A DNA stretch of 6,688 nt. It comes from Pseudomonadota bacterium. GTDB taxonomy: Bacteria; Pseudomonadota; Gammaproteobacteria; SZUA-229. The notes beneath the pieces were generated by a model that was not told where the DNA came from, ran no database searches, and saw nothing but the letters and a program-made list of their open reading frames with translations. The stretch lies in the NCBI GenBank assembly GCA_030836935.1, contig JAUPMA010000036.1:1-6688 (forward strand). The letters are read 5' to 3'. The position numbers and the translations under genes are program-made. Shown here one piece after another: positions 1 to 5,091 of this stretch. The stretch's first letter is position 1. The number at the start of each line of letters is the position of its first letter.

Positions 1-42
1 GGTGAATGCGAGCGCGGCATATTCTAGCAGTTTGGTTACATT

Positions 43-80
43 CAAGTTGCAAGTGGCAAGTTTAAAGTAGCAAGGAAAAG
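43..80. repeat. Dispersed GCAAGT-type repeat, degenerate copy
   Basis: This short stretch is built from variations of the unit CAAGT/GCAAG: CAAGTTGCAAGT at 43-54, AAGTGGCAAGT at 51-61 and GCAAGGAAAAG at 70-80. The same three words recur in the element between pilT and pilU. There, CAAGTTGCAAGT and GCAAGGAAAAG are on the minus strand (6199 to 6188 and 6179 to 6169) and AAGTGGCAAGT is on the plus strand (6153-6163). Two copies about 6.1 kb apart, both intergenic, suggest a dispersed REP-like family. This copy lacks the long inverted repeat of the other and looks degenerate or rearranged. It lies just downstream of the gspC stop codon. Confidence 0.6.
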
Positions 81-107
81 CCTTCGCCTTCAGTTTGTAT
101 ATGTAAA

Positions 108-1010
108 TTATGGAATTTCAAAATGCATGGGCACTTCCGCACCGTTGCGCAACACTTTGGCATCAATGGATTTGGCACGCTGTAATGAACGCAGTGCCTT
201 GATGCCCTTGGTGGGGTCATTCAGTTCCACGCCATTGATTTCAATAATGACATCATCGGGGCTCAGGCCCACGGCATCAAACAGGCTGCGGTCGCCCTGC
301 GGTTGCAGTTTGTAGCCGCGCAGGCGGCCATTTTCGTTGTACGGCAAGGGAATGGCGTATTCGCCAAATGCGGTGGGATTGCGCAATACTTTCTGGCGGA
401 TATTGGCAATGATTTCACCCGGTGAGGACGGATTGCTGTATGCGGCATTGTCGTCGCCGTCCGGTTCGGGCGTAAAACTGTTGCCACCGAATTCCTCGGG
501 CAGGCGCAGGGTTTCAAAACGTCCGTTGCGTTCCAGTATTACCCGGTCGGCGTGTACTTCCCGCAATACGGCCCCGGATACCTGATCACCAAGGCCGTAA
601 AATTCCTCGGCGCCACCCTGGCCCTGCGCAATGATGGCAAACGCGATTTTCGCACCGCCGGCCAGCACGCCTTTTAATTTCAGGTTCATCTGTGTTTCCG
701 GCGCGTTGGCGCTGGCTGCTGCCGTCATTTTGGGCTGATAGTGTCCCAGCAGATGGATTTGCAGCAGTTGCTGGATTTTCTGCTGCGTCTGGTGTGATGG
801 CGGCACCACGGGCGTGCGGGAAACTGCCGGTGGTGCAGCAACAACTTCCCCGGCAGGTATGAACAGCCAGGTCAATTGTGATAACGCCTGGGCGCAGGCC
901 ACCAGCAGCAACAGGCTGACGGCAACAGGCGCCGCTTTTTGCAAGGCCTGTAATTCGCGCGACCAATGATGAGCCTGGGGCGATTTGAGTTTATGAATGA
1001 AAGACTTCAT
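108..1010 (-). CDS. gspC: Type II secretion system protein GspC (inner-membrane HR/PDZ protein)
   Basis: GspC is the bitopic inner-membrane component of the type II secretion system. In the family its periplasmic homology region (HR) contacts the N domains of the secretin GspD, and it links the inner-membrane platform to the outer-membrane channel. The 300-residue product has a basic cytoplasmic N-terminus, one hydrophobic segment at about residues 28-50, a proline-rich linker (about 58-72), an HR-like domain at about 107-170 (LKLKGVLAG, then YGLGDQV, then a DRVILERNGR strand) and a C-terminal PDZ-like domain at about 216-300 with LSPDDVIIEINGVELND. I chose the ATG at 1010; an in-frame TTG at 1022 would add MPIF. 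Neither has a clear Shine-Dalgarno sequence. The HU terminator lies upstream, so gspC probably has its own promoter. No gspD is visible downstream within the window. Family assignment is strong; the exact start is uncertain. Confidence 0.87.
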   Translation of the reverse strand: MKSFIHKLKSPQAHHWSRELQALQKAAPVAVSLLLLVACAQALSQLTWLFIPAGEVVAAPPAVSRTPVVPPSHQTQQKIQQLLQIHLLGHYQPKMTAAASANAPETQMNLKLKGVLAGGAKIAFAIIAQGQGGAEEFYGLGDQVSGAVLREVHADRVILERNGRFETLRLPEEFGGNSFTPEPDGDDNAAYSNPSSPGEIIANIRQKVLRNPTAFGEYAIPLPYNENGRLRGYKLQPQGDRSLFDAVGLSPDDVIIEINGVELNDPTKGIKALRSLQRAKSIDAKVLRNGAEVPMHFEIP

Positions 1011-1088
1011 GAATATCGGCAATCCGGATTAAACAAGTGCAAGGAATTCCCGGCCCGGCTACTTTAACCTTTAAATATGTCACTTTCC

Positions 1089-1119
1089 AAAAAAAAAGCC
1101 CGCAGAAGCGGGCTTTTTT
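1089..1119 (-). terminator. Rho-independent terminator of the HU-like gene
   Basis: A perfect 6-bp GC-only stem (GCCCGC at 1098-1103, GCGGGC at 1108-1113) closes a four-base AGAA loop (plus-strand reading). It is flanked by nine A at 1089-1097 and six T at 1114-1119. Read on the minus strand it is a classical intrinsic terminator followed by nine U, ending transcription of the HU-like gene 22 bases after its stop codon. The A/T tracts on both sides would also allow termination of rightward transcription. Confidence 0.92.
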
Positions 1120-1124
1120 ATTAC

Positions 1125-1141
1125 ACATCCTGACAGGATGT
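1125..1141. other. Small perfect hairpin overlapping the HU stop codon
   Basis: ACATCCT at 1125-1131 and AGGATGT at 1135-1141 form a 7-bp perfect stem with a three-base GAC loop. It touches the last base of the HU-like stop codon and precedes the intrinsic terminator. It may protect the transcript 3' end or simply be a chance palindrome; it has no U tract of its own. Confidence 0.5.
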
Positions 1142-1569
1142 TACACCATATCTTTCATGCCTTTTAAGGGCAGAACCTTTACCACCTTGCGGGCGGGCTT
1201 GGCCTTGAACGTGACTTCTTCCTTGGTAAAGGGATTAATGCCCTTGCGTGCCTTGGTTGCAGGTTTCTTGATTACTTTGACTTTCAGCAGGCCGGGCAGA
1301 CTGAAACTGCCGGGACCTTTTGCACCAATACACTTGCCGATGATGCCGGTCAGGCTGTCGAGTACAGCGGATACCTGTTTGCGATTGAGCGTGGTTTCTG
1401 AAGCAATAACGTTGAGGATGTCAGACTTGCTGGGTGCCTTGGTTGCAGAAAGGCTAACAGTAGCTGCTTTTTTTGGGGCTGCCTTGGCAACCGATTTTTT
1501 TGCTGCGGGTTTTTTAGCTGGAGATTTTTTTGCTGCTGGTTTCTTTGCTGCTTTTTTCTTAGCCGCCAT
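1141..1569 (-). CDS. HU-family histone-like DNA-binding protein with Lys/Ala-rich H1-like N-terminal tail
   Basis: This is a predicted nucleoid-associated protein of 142 residues. Residues 1-46 are a low-complexity basic tail made of repeated PAAKK/SPAKK-type units (MAAKKKAAKKPAAKK, KSPAKK, KKPAAKK), resembling the lysine/alanine/proline tails of histone H1-like bacterial proteins. Residues about 47-142 match the HU/IHF fold: a helical dimerisation part starting SKSDILNVIASETTLNRKQVS, then the beta-arm region SFSLPGLLKVKVIKKPATKARKGINPFTKEEV. This keeps the Asn-Pro of the arm tip (INPFT, 111-115), where HU usually has RNPxTG. A longer in-frame reading starts 21 codons upstream, but the ATG at 1569 follows a good AGGAG (1582 to 1578) at 8-base spacing, and the upstream 21 residues do not resemble HU. 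The gene ends in a strong terminator and is divergent from the membrane-protein gene at 1714. It is probably monocistronic. Confidence 0.9.
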   Translation of the reverse strand: MAAKKKAAKKPAAKKSPAKKPAAKKSVAKAAPKKAATVSLSATKAPSKSDILNVIASETTLNRKQVSAVLDSLTGIIGKCIGAKGPGSFSLPGLLKVKVIKKPATKARKGINPFTKEEVTFKAKPARKVVKVLPLKGMKDMV

Positions 1570-1713
1570 AGGGTGTGCTCCTGATGTGTGATTCAATTGC
1601 GTTATAAGGCAAGAATGTTTGCTGCGAAGCAACGCTGCCGCAAACTTCTGTGCGGATTGTTAGTTTTTTTTTTGCGTAATACAAGCGGGTCAACGAAAAA
1701 AAACAGGGGTTTT
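1570..1713. promoter_or_regulatory. Divergent intergenic region (HU-like gene / TauE-like gene)
   Basis: These 144 bases must carry the promoters of both divergent genes. On the minus strand a TATAAC (1606 to 1601) lies about 30 bases upstream of the HU start and is a candidate -10. The hexamer 17 bases further upstream (CTTCGC) is a poor -35, so this is tentative. An inverted repeat TTGCT-GCGA-AGCAA lies at 1619-1632. A T10 tract (1664-1673) and an A8 tract (1696-1703) are centred about 31 bp apart, roughly three helical turns, which would favour intrinsic bending near the rightward start. AGGGG at 1705-1709 is the likely Shine-Dalgarno of the rightward gene. No protein-binding site is recognised by name. 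Confidence 0.5.
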
Positions 1714-2385
1714 ATGCAGGAATTTACCTATATTTCCGCTTTCGCTGCCGGATTGCTCGGTGGTGTGCACTGTATTGGCATGTGCGGTGGCATTGTTGGT
1801 GCGCTGAGTTTTGGCGTGGCGCAACAGCAAAATAATGCAAAACCGTATGCCATTCTGCTGGCTTACAACCTGGCGCGTATCACCAGTTACATGCTGGCCG
1901 GAGCCTTGCTGGGCGGTGTGGCGGCGCTGGCCATGCACTGGCTGGATATTCGATGGCTGCAAAAAATCCTGCAATGGAGTGCGGCGCTGATGATGTTGCT
2001 GCTGGGCTTTTACCTTGCCGGCTGGTGGACGGTACTGGCGCAGGCTGAAAAAATTGGTGCTGCATTGTGGCGAAAAATAGAACCGCATGCGCGCAAATTA
2101 TTACCGGCGCAAAACCTCCAGCAGGCATTTGTACTTGGATTGTTGTGGGGCTGGCTGCCTTGCGGCCTGGTGTACAGCATCCTGCTCTGGTCAGTGGCCA
2201 GCGCCAATGCAGTGGATGGCGCGTTACTGATGCTGTGTTTTGGTTTGGGCACCTTGCCGAATCTGCTTGCGATGGGTGTGTTTGCGCGGCAATTGAATAA
2301 CTGGGTGAGGAGCAGTCGTGTGCGCCAGCTGGCAGGAGTAATGGTAATGGGGTTTGGAGTCTGGAATTTGTATCTGGCGGTTTGA
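1714..2385 (+). CDS. TauE/SafE-type (DsbD_2-like) multi-pass membrane protein
   Basis: The 223-residue product is strongly hydrophobic, with about six predicted membrane segments (roughly 5-32, 46-72, 84-108, 137-160, 165-190 and 205-222). It belongs to the group annotated as 'sulfite exporter TauE/SafE family' or cytochrome c biogenesis/DsbD transmembrane-like. The hallmarks are the N-terminal GGVHCIGMCGG (16-26, Cys20 and Cys24), YNLARITSY (51-59), and GLLWGWLPCGLVYS (142-155, Cys150), followed by LGTLPNLLAMG (178-188). Conserved Cys in membrane segments suggest thiol or metal handling, but the true substrate is unknown; relatives are sometimes found near cbb3 oxidase assembly genes, which are not present here. 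I start at the ATG at 1714 because homology begins there and AGGGG lies just upstream. The frame stays open for 42 codons before it, but that stretch is unlike the family and contains the homopolymer tracts. It converges on yggU. Confidence 0.83.
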   Translation: MQEFTYISAFAAGLLGGVHCIGMCGGIVGALSFGVAQQQNNAKPYAILLAYNLARITSYMLAGALLGGVAALAMHWLDIRWLQKILQWSAALMMLLLGFYLAGWWTVLAQAEKIGAALWRKIEPHARKLLPAQNLQQAFVLGLLWGWLPCGLVYSILLWSVASANAVDGALLMLCFGLGTLPNLLAMGVFARQLNNWVRSSRVRQLAGVMVMGFGVWNLYLAV

Positions 2386-2444
2386 TGCATGGTTTGATTG
2401 CTTCCCGGAATTTCAAAGCGAAGAAATATCAGTAAACAATTCAT

Positions 2445-2735
2445 TCAAGAATTTTTATTAAATATTTCCGGCCATTGCCTCGGCGCCTGCACGCGCAAAC
2501 GTTTGTCGCGCCCGGTTTCGCCGCTGATCAACGTAACCTGCGATTTACTCACCTTGAAAATCTTTGCCAGAAAGGCAATCAGATGCTTGTTGGCAGCACC
2601 ATCCACCGGCGGTGCCGTGATGCGCACTTTTAAACTGTCTCCGAGAACTTCTGCCAGTTCATCTTTTGAAGCACGCGGTTGCACCCTGATGCTGATCAGC
2701 AGGTCATCATTTTCCCAGCGGAAGAAATCGGCCAT
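2445..2735 (-). CDS. yggU: YggU family (DUF167/UPF0235) small protein
   Basis: This is a 96-residue protein of the DUF167/UPF0235 family, whose biochemical role is not established. The family signature is complete: VQPRASKDEL at 18-27, LKVRITAPPVDGAANKHLI at 35-53, and the C-terminal LISGETGRDKRLRV at 69-82. The usual family length is about 95-100 residues. Its ATG overlaps the last base of the yggT stop codon (TAATG on the minus strand), and no Shine-Dalgarno sequence is evident, so translation is probably coupled to yggT. It is the last gene of the yggS-proC-yggT-yggU cluster. Its end lies 59 bases from the end of the convergent membrane-protein gene, with no clear terminator between them. 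Confidence 0.92.
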   Translation of the reverse strand: MADFFRWENDDLLISIRVQPRASKDELAEVLGDSLKVRITAPPVDGAANKHLIAFLAKIFKVSKSQVTLISGETGRDKRLRVQAPRQWPEIFNKNS

Positions 2736-3268
2736 TAAAAGAAATAGCGTAATGATTGCTTGATGAACATGATGATAATAATGGCAACCATTGGTGAAAT
2801 ATCAATGCCGCCAATCAGTGGCAGGCGTTGTTGCAGCGGTTTCATTACTGGCCGGGTGATGCTGCGCAACAATGCAGCGGCAGGATGATAGGGATCGGGA
2901 TTAATCCAGCTCATGAGAGCCAGAATAAAAATCGAGAACAGAAAAATATCCAGCAGCAGGATAAGGGTTTCCATGAGTGTGGCCAGTAGCAGCCACAATG
3001 CATTGAATGGCAGGCCGGATATCCATGAAATCAGCACCAATTTTACAAAAGTAAAAACCAGCACCAGTAATAATGTAGCGATGTCCAGACCGCCGATGCC
3101 GGGAATAATGCGGCGCAGCGGCACCACTACCGGGCTGGTGGCTTTGACAACAAATTGCGATAAAGGATTATAAAAATCCGCGCGCGTCCATTGCAGCAGC
3201 AAGCGCAACATCAGCAGCAAAGTGTAGAGATAAAAGAGCGTATCAATAAGAAATATGAACGGATTCAT
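2735..3268 (-). CDS. yggT: YggT family integral membrane protein (two YGGT repeats)
   Basis: This 177-residue inner-membrane protein consists of two tandem YGGT units. The first reads LRLLLQWTRADFYNPLSQFVV, then PVVVPLRRIIPGIGGLDIATLL (about 21-67). The second reads LMSWINPDPYHPAAALLRSIT, then PVMKPLQQRLPLIGGIDISPMV (about 118-161). Each unit has hydrophobic helices around it, giving about four membrane segments. The family has been linked to osmotic stress or cell-division/photosystem distribution roles in different bacteria, but its molecular function is unsettled. The chosen ATG at 3268 has AGGA at 3279 to 3276 with 7-base spacing. The open frame continues to a GTG at 3301 (11 more residues), which crosses a 12-bp tandem repeat and is less likely. 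The gene lies 63 bases after proC and overlaps yggU by one base, so it is most likely co-transcribed with both. Confidence 0.92.
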   Translation of the reverse strand: MNPFIFLIDTLFYLYTLLLMLRLLLQWTRADFYNPLSQFVVKATSPVVVPLRRIIPGIGGLDIATLLLVLVFTFVKLVLISWISGLPFNALWLLLATLMETLILLLDIFLFSIFILALMSWINPDPYHPAAALLRSITRPVMKPLQQRLPLIGGIDISPMVAIIIIMFIKQSLRYFF

Positions 3269-3331
3269 TTGTCTTTCCTGCAGGTGCGCCTTCAGGTGCA
3301 CAAAATGGTTTCGGGTTTTGTATAAATAATT

Positions 3332-4171
3332 TTACGAATCTTTTCCCAGTATATCGGCCAGCTCTCCGGCGCGATGGCTGGCGGCGGCCAGCGCATCCTT
3401 GACCAGTTGTTCAAAATGATTTTGCTGAAAATGTTTTATTGCTGCTTCAGTAGTGCCGCCCTTGGATGTGACGCGAGCACGTAATGTTGCAGTATCCACA
3501 TCGCTTTCCTGTGCCATGCGTGCCGCACCCAATGCAGTTTGCAGTGTGAGTTGTTGCGCCGTTCTGGCCTCAAGCCCGAGTTTTTCACCGGCGGCGATCA
3601 TGCTTTCCATTAACAGAAAGAAATACGCCGGACCGGAGCCGGATACGGCGGTGACGACATCAATCAGATTCTCTTTTTCAACCCAGAGCGTCAAGCCGGC
3701 CGATGACAAAATACGTTGCGCAATATCACGCCATTTTGCATCAACCTGGTTGTTGGCAAATAAACCGGTGGCACCGCAACGCAACAGAGCAGGAGTGTTG
3801 GGCATGCAGCGCACAATGGCATTATTGTTGCCAAGCCAGCGATCCATGTCGCGCGTGCGAATGCCGGCAGCAATGGAAATGATCAACGGTTTTTTCTGCT
3901 GAATAGTGTTTGCAAGTTTGCAGCACACTGACTGCATGATTTGCGGTTTTACCGCCAGCATTATCACCTGCGCAGAAGCGGCAGCCATATTGTTGTCTGT
4001 GTGGGTGTGTACGCCAAATGCCTGATGCAGTTGCGCCAGCTTTTCTGTGTCCGGTTCAGCAACAGTGATATTGTTCGCCGGACAGCCATCGGCAATCAGG
4101 CCGCCGATCAGGCTGCTGGCCATGTTGCCGCCGCCGATGAATGTGATGGTTGGAAACAGGATGGTGGTCAT
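3332..4171 (-). CDS. proC: Pyrroline-5-carboxylate reductase
   Basis: ProC catalyses the last step of proline biosynthesis, the NAD(P)H-dependent reduction of 1-pyrroline-5-carboxylate to L-proline in the cytoplasm. The 279-residue product is of normal length. It begins with a Rossmann nucleotide-binding motif FIGGGNMASSL (11-21), followed by MLAVKPQ (71-77), IISIAAG (97-103), RCMPNTPALL (121-130) and AVSGSGPAYFF (175-185). The substrate-site signature LRARVTSKGGTTEAAI lies at 230-245. The start is the ATG at 4171, only ten residues before the Rossmann strand, as in the family; the Shine-Dalgarno is weak. It sits between yggS (150 bases upstream, with a 20-bp inverted repeat in the gap) and yggT (63 bases downstream), the standard proteobacterial order. 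Confidence 0.97.
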   Translation of the reverse strand: MTTILFPTITFIGGGNMASSLIGGLIADGCPANNITVAEPDTEKLAQLHQAFGVHTHTDNNMAAASAQVIMLAVKPQIMQSVCCKLANTIQQKKPLIISIAAGIRTRDMDRWLGNNNAIVRCMPNTPALLRCGATGLFANNQVDAKWRDIAQRILSSAGLTLWVEKENLIDVVTAVSGSGPAYFFLLMESMIAAGEKLGLEARTAQQLTLQTALGAARMAQESDVDTATLRARVTSKGGTTEAAIKHFQQNHFEQLVKDALAAASHRAGELADILGKDS

Positions 4172-4246
4172 GGCTGATTCAAAATCCGTGCAAGTTATTA
4201 AGCAGGCTCTTTTGGGCGGTGCCTGATGGTGATGTAAAAGATTTTT

Positions 4247-4303
4247 ACCACAGAGGACACAGAGAACACAGAGGTTTTTTGTTTTCTCTGTGTCCTCTGT
4301 GGT
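4247..4303. repeat. CACAGAGG-type inverted repeat (20-bp perfect stem)
   Basis: ACCACAGAGGACACAGAGAA at 4247-4266 is exactly complementary to 4284-4303, giving a 20-bp perfect stem with a 17-base loop. The left side and loop contain three CACAGAG direct repeats spaced 9-10 bases apart (from 4250, 4259 and 4268). It fills much of the 150-base yggS-proC gap. From general knowledge, CACAGAGG-rich intergenic palindromes recur in many unrelated bacterial genomes, so this is probably a dispersed non-coding repeat, possibly mobilised in trans. On the minus (transcribed) strand the stem is followed by TAAAAATC rather than a U tract, so it is not a standard terminator. Confidence 0.88.
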
Positions 4304-4321
4304 TAATGCTTTGGCTTTGCT

Positions 4322-5026
4322 TTAATCAACGGGTGCCGGGCGATCTCCAAAAATCGCGGTGCCGATACGCAACAGGGTGCTGCCTTCGGCGATAGCCGCT
4401 TCCATATCATTGCTCATACCCATGGACAGGGTATCCAGTGCGAAACCCTGCTGATTCAATTGTATGAATGCCTGATGCATTTGCCGGAAAGCCAGTCGCT
4501 GCTGCTCAAAATCATCACTGGCCTGCGGCAAGGCCATCAGTCCGCGCAGTCGCAATTGCGGCAACTGCGTTACAGCGCTGGCAAGCTGGTGCAGTTCATC
4601 CAGTGCAATGCCGGATTTTGTGACCTCGTGACTGATGTTGATTTGCAGGCAGACATTCAGGGGCGGCAGGCTGGCTGTCCGTTGTTCCGCCAGGCGCCGG
4701 GCAATTTTCAGCCGGTCAATGCTGTGTACCCAGTCGAAATGGCAGGCGATGTCGCGGGTTTTGTTGGACTGGATATGGCCGATGAAATGCCAGGAGAGGG
4801 GCAGATCAGCCAGTGTACCGATTTTATCCAGCGCTTCCTGCACATAACTTTCGCCAAACTCGTGCAGGCCGCAGGCATAGGCCTGTCGCAAGGCCCATGC
4901 CGGATGTCCCTTGCTGACAGCGAGCAGGTGAATGCCGTCACGCGGGCGCTGGTAGCGCTGCGCATACTCATCCAGCTGGCGCCGGATTTGGCTTATGCTC
5001 TCTGCAATGGTCGGGAAGCCAGCCAT
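4322..5026 (-). CDS. yggS: YggS/PLPBP family pyridoxal phosphate homeostasis protein
   Basis: This 234-residue cytoplasmic protein is the bacterial PROSC/PLPBP homologue. It binds pyridoxal 5'-phosphate on a lysine, adopts an alanine-racemase-like barrel without known catalytic activity, and helps control PLP and amino-acid/keto-acid balance. The PLP lysine is Lys39 in LLAVSKGHP (34-42). Other family motifs are FGESYVQEALDKI (57-69), WHFIGHIQSNKTR (79-91), INISHEVTKSGI (129-140), GLMAL (162-166) and LSMGMSNDMEAAIAEGS followed by LLRIGTAIFG (200-227). The usual FGENYVQE reads FGESYVQE here. The start at ATG 5026 lacks a clear Shine-Dalgarno. It is the first gene of the leftward cluster and is divergent from pilT. 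Confidence 0.95.
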   Translation of the reverse strand: MAGFPTIAESISQIRRQLDEYAQRYQRPRDGIHLLAVSKGHPAWALRQAYACGLHEFGESYVQEALDKIGTLADLPLSWHFIGHIQSNKTRDIACHFDWVHSIDRLKIARRLAEQRTASLPPLNVCLQINISHEVTKSGIALDELHQLASAVTQLPQLRLRGLMALPQASDDFEQQRLAFRQMHQAFIQLNQQGFALDTLSMGMSNDMEAAIAEGSTLLRIGTAIFGDRPAPVD

Positions 5027-5091
5027 AGGGTAAAAAATTAGCTATAAAAGGTGACACATTATAAGTCACAGTCGTTCCCGGGGAGTTTCTG
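5027..5091. promoter_or_regulatory. Divergent yggS/pilT promoter region with GTGAC-N9-GTCAC inverted repeat
   Basis: These 65 bases must carry both divergent promoters. On the minus strand a consensus -10, TATAAT (5063 to 5058), is placed to start yggS transcription about 25 bases before its ATG; no good -35 is seen at the expected distance. The hexamer lies inside an inverted repeat, GTGAC (5051-5055) and GTCAC (5065-5069), separated by 9 bases, which could be an operator or chance. On the plus strand, GGGGAG at 5080-5085 with 6-base spacing is a clear Shine-Dalgarno for pilT. The pilT promoter itself is not resolved. Confidence 0.5.

Noticed and set aside
1011..1022. TTG start for gspC adding four residues
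   Set aside because: The ATG at 1010 is a stronger start codon and neither site has a clear Shine-Dalgarno. It remains possible but is not preferred.
1037..1591. 184-codon plus-strand open frame opposite the HU-like gene
   Set aside because: It is the antisense of the Lys/Ala-rich tail and HU domain. Its Ala/Phe-rich product arises from the complementary low-complexity codons, and it runs through the terminator. The minus-strand HU gene has a good Shine-Dalgarno and family homology.
1638..1673. CCGCA/TGCGG hairpin followed by T10 as a rightward terminator
   Set aside because: The stem is only 5 bp with an 8-base loop, and eight bases separate it from the T tract. No rightward gene precedes it.
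2386..2444. Bidirectional terminator between the convergent TauE-like gene and yggU
   Set aside because: Only a trivial ATTC-AA-GAAT palindrome is present, with no GC-rich stem. Termination here cannot be supported from the sequence.
4247..4303. CACAGAGG hairpin as a rho-independent terminator of yggS, or as a CRISPR array
   Set aside because: The stem is followed by TAAAAATC on the transcribed strand rather than a U tract. The three CACAGAG words are 9-10 bases apart with no spacers of CRISPR length.
4460..5041. 193-codon plus-strand open frame opposite yggS
   Set aside because: It is antisense to a complete YggS with conserved motifs. The frame has no recognisable domain and ends at the divergent promoter region.
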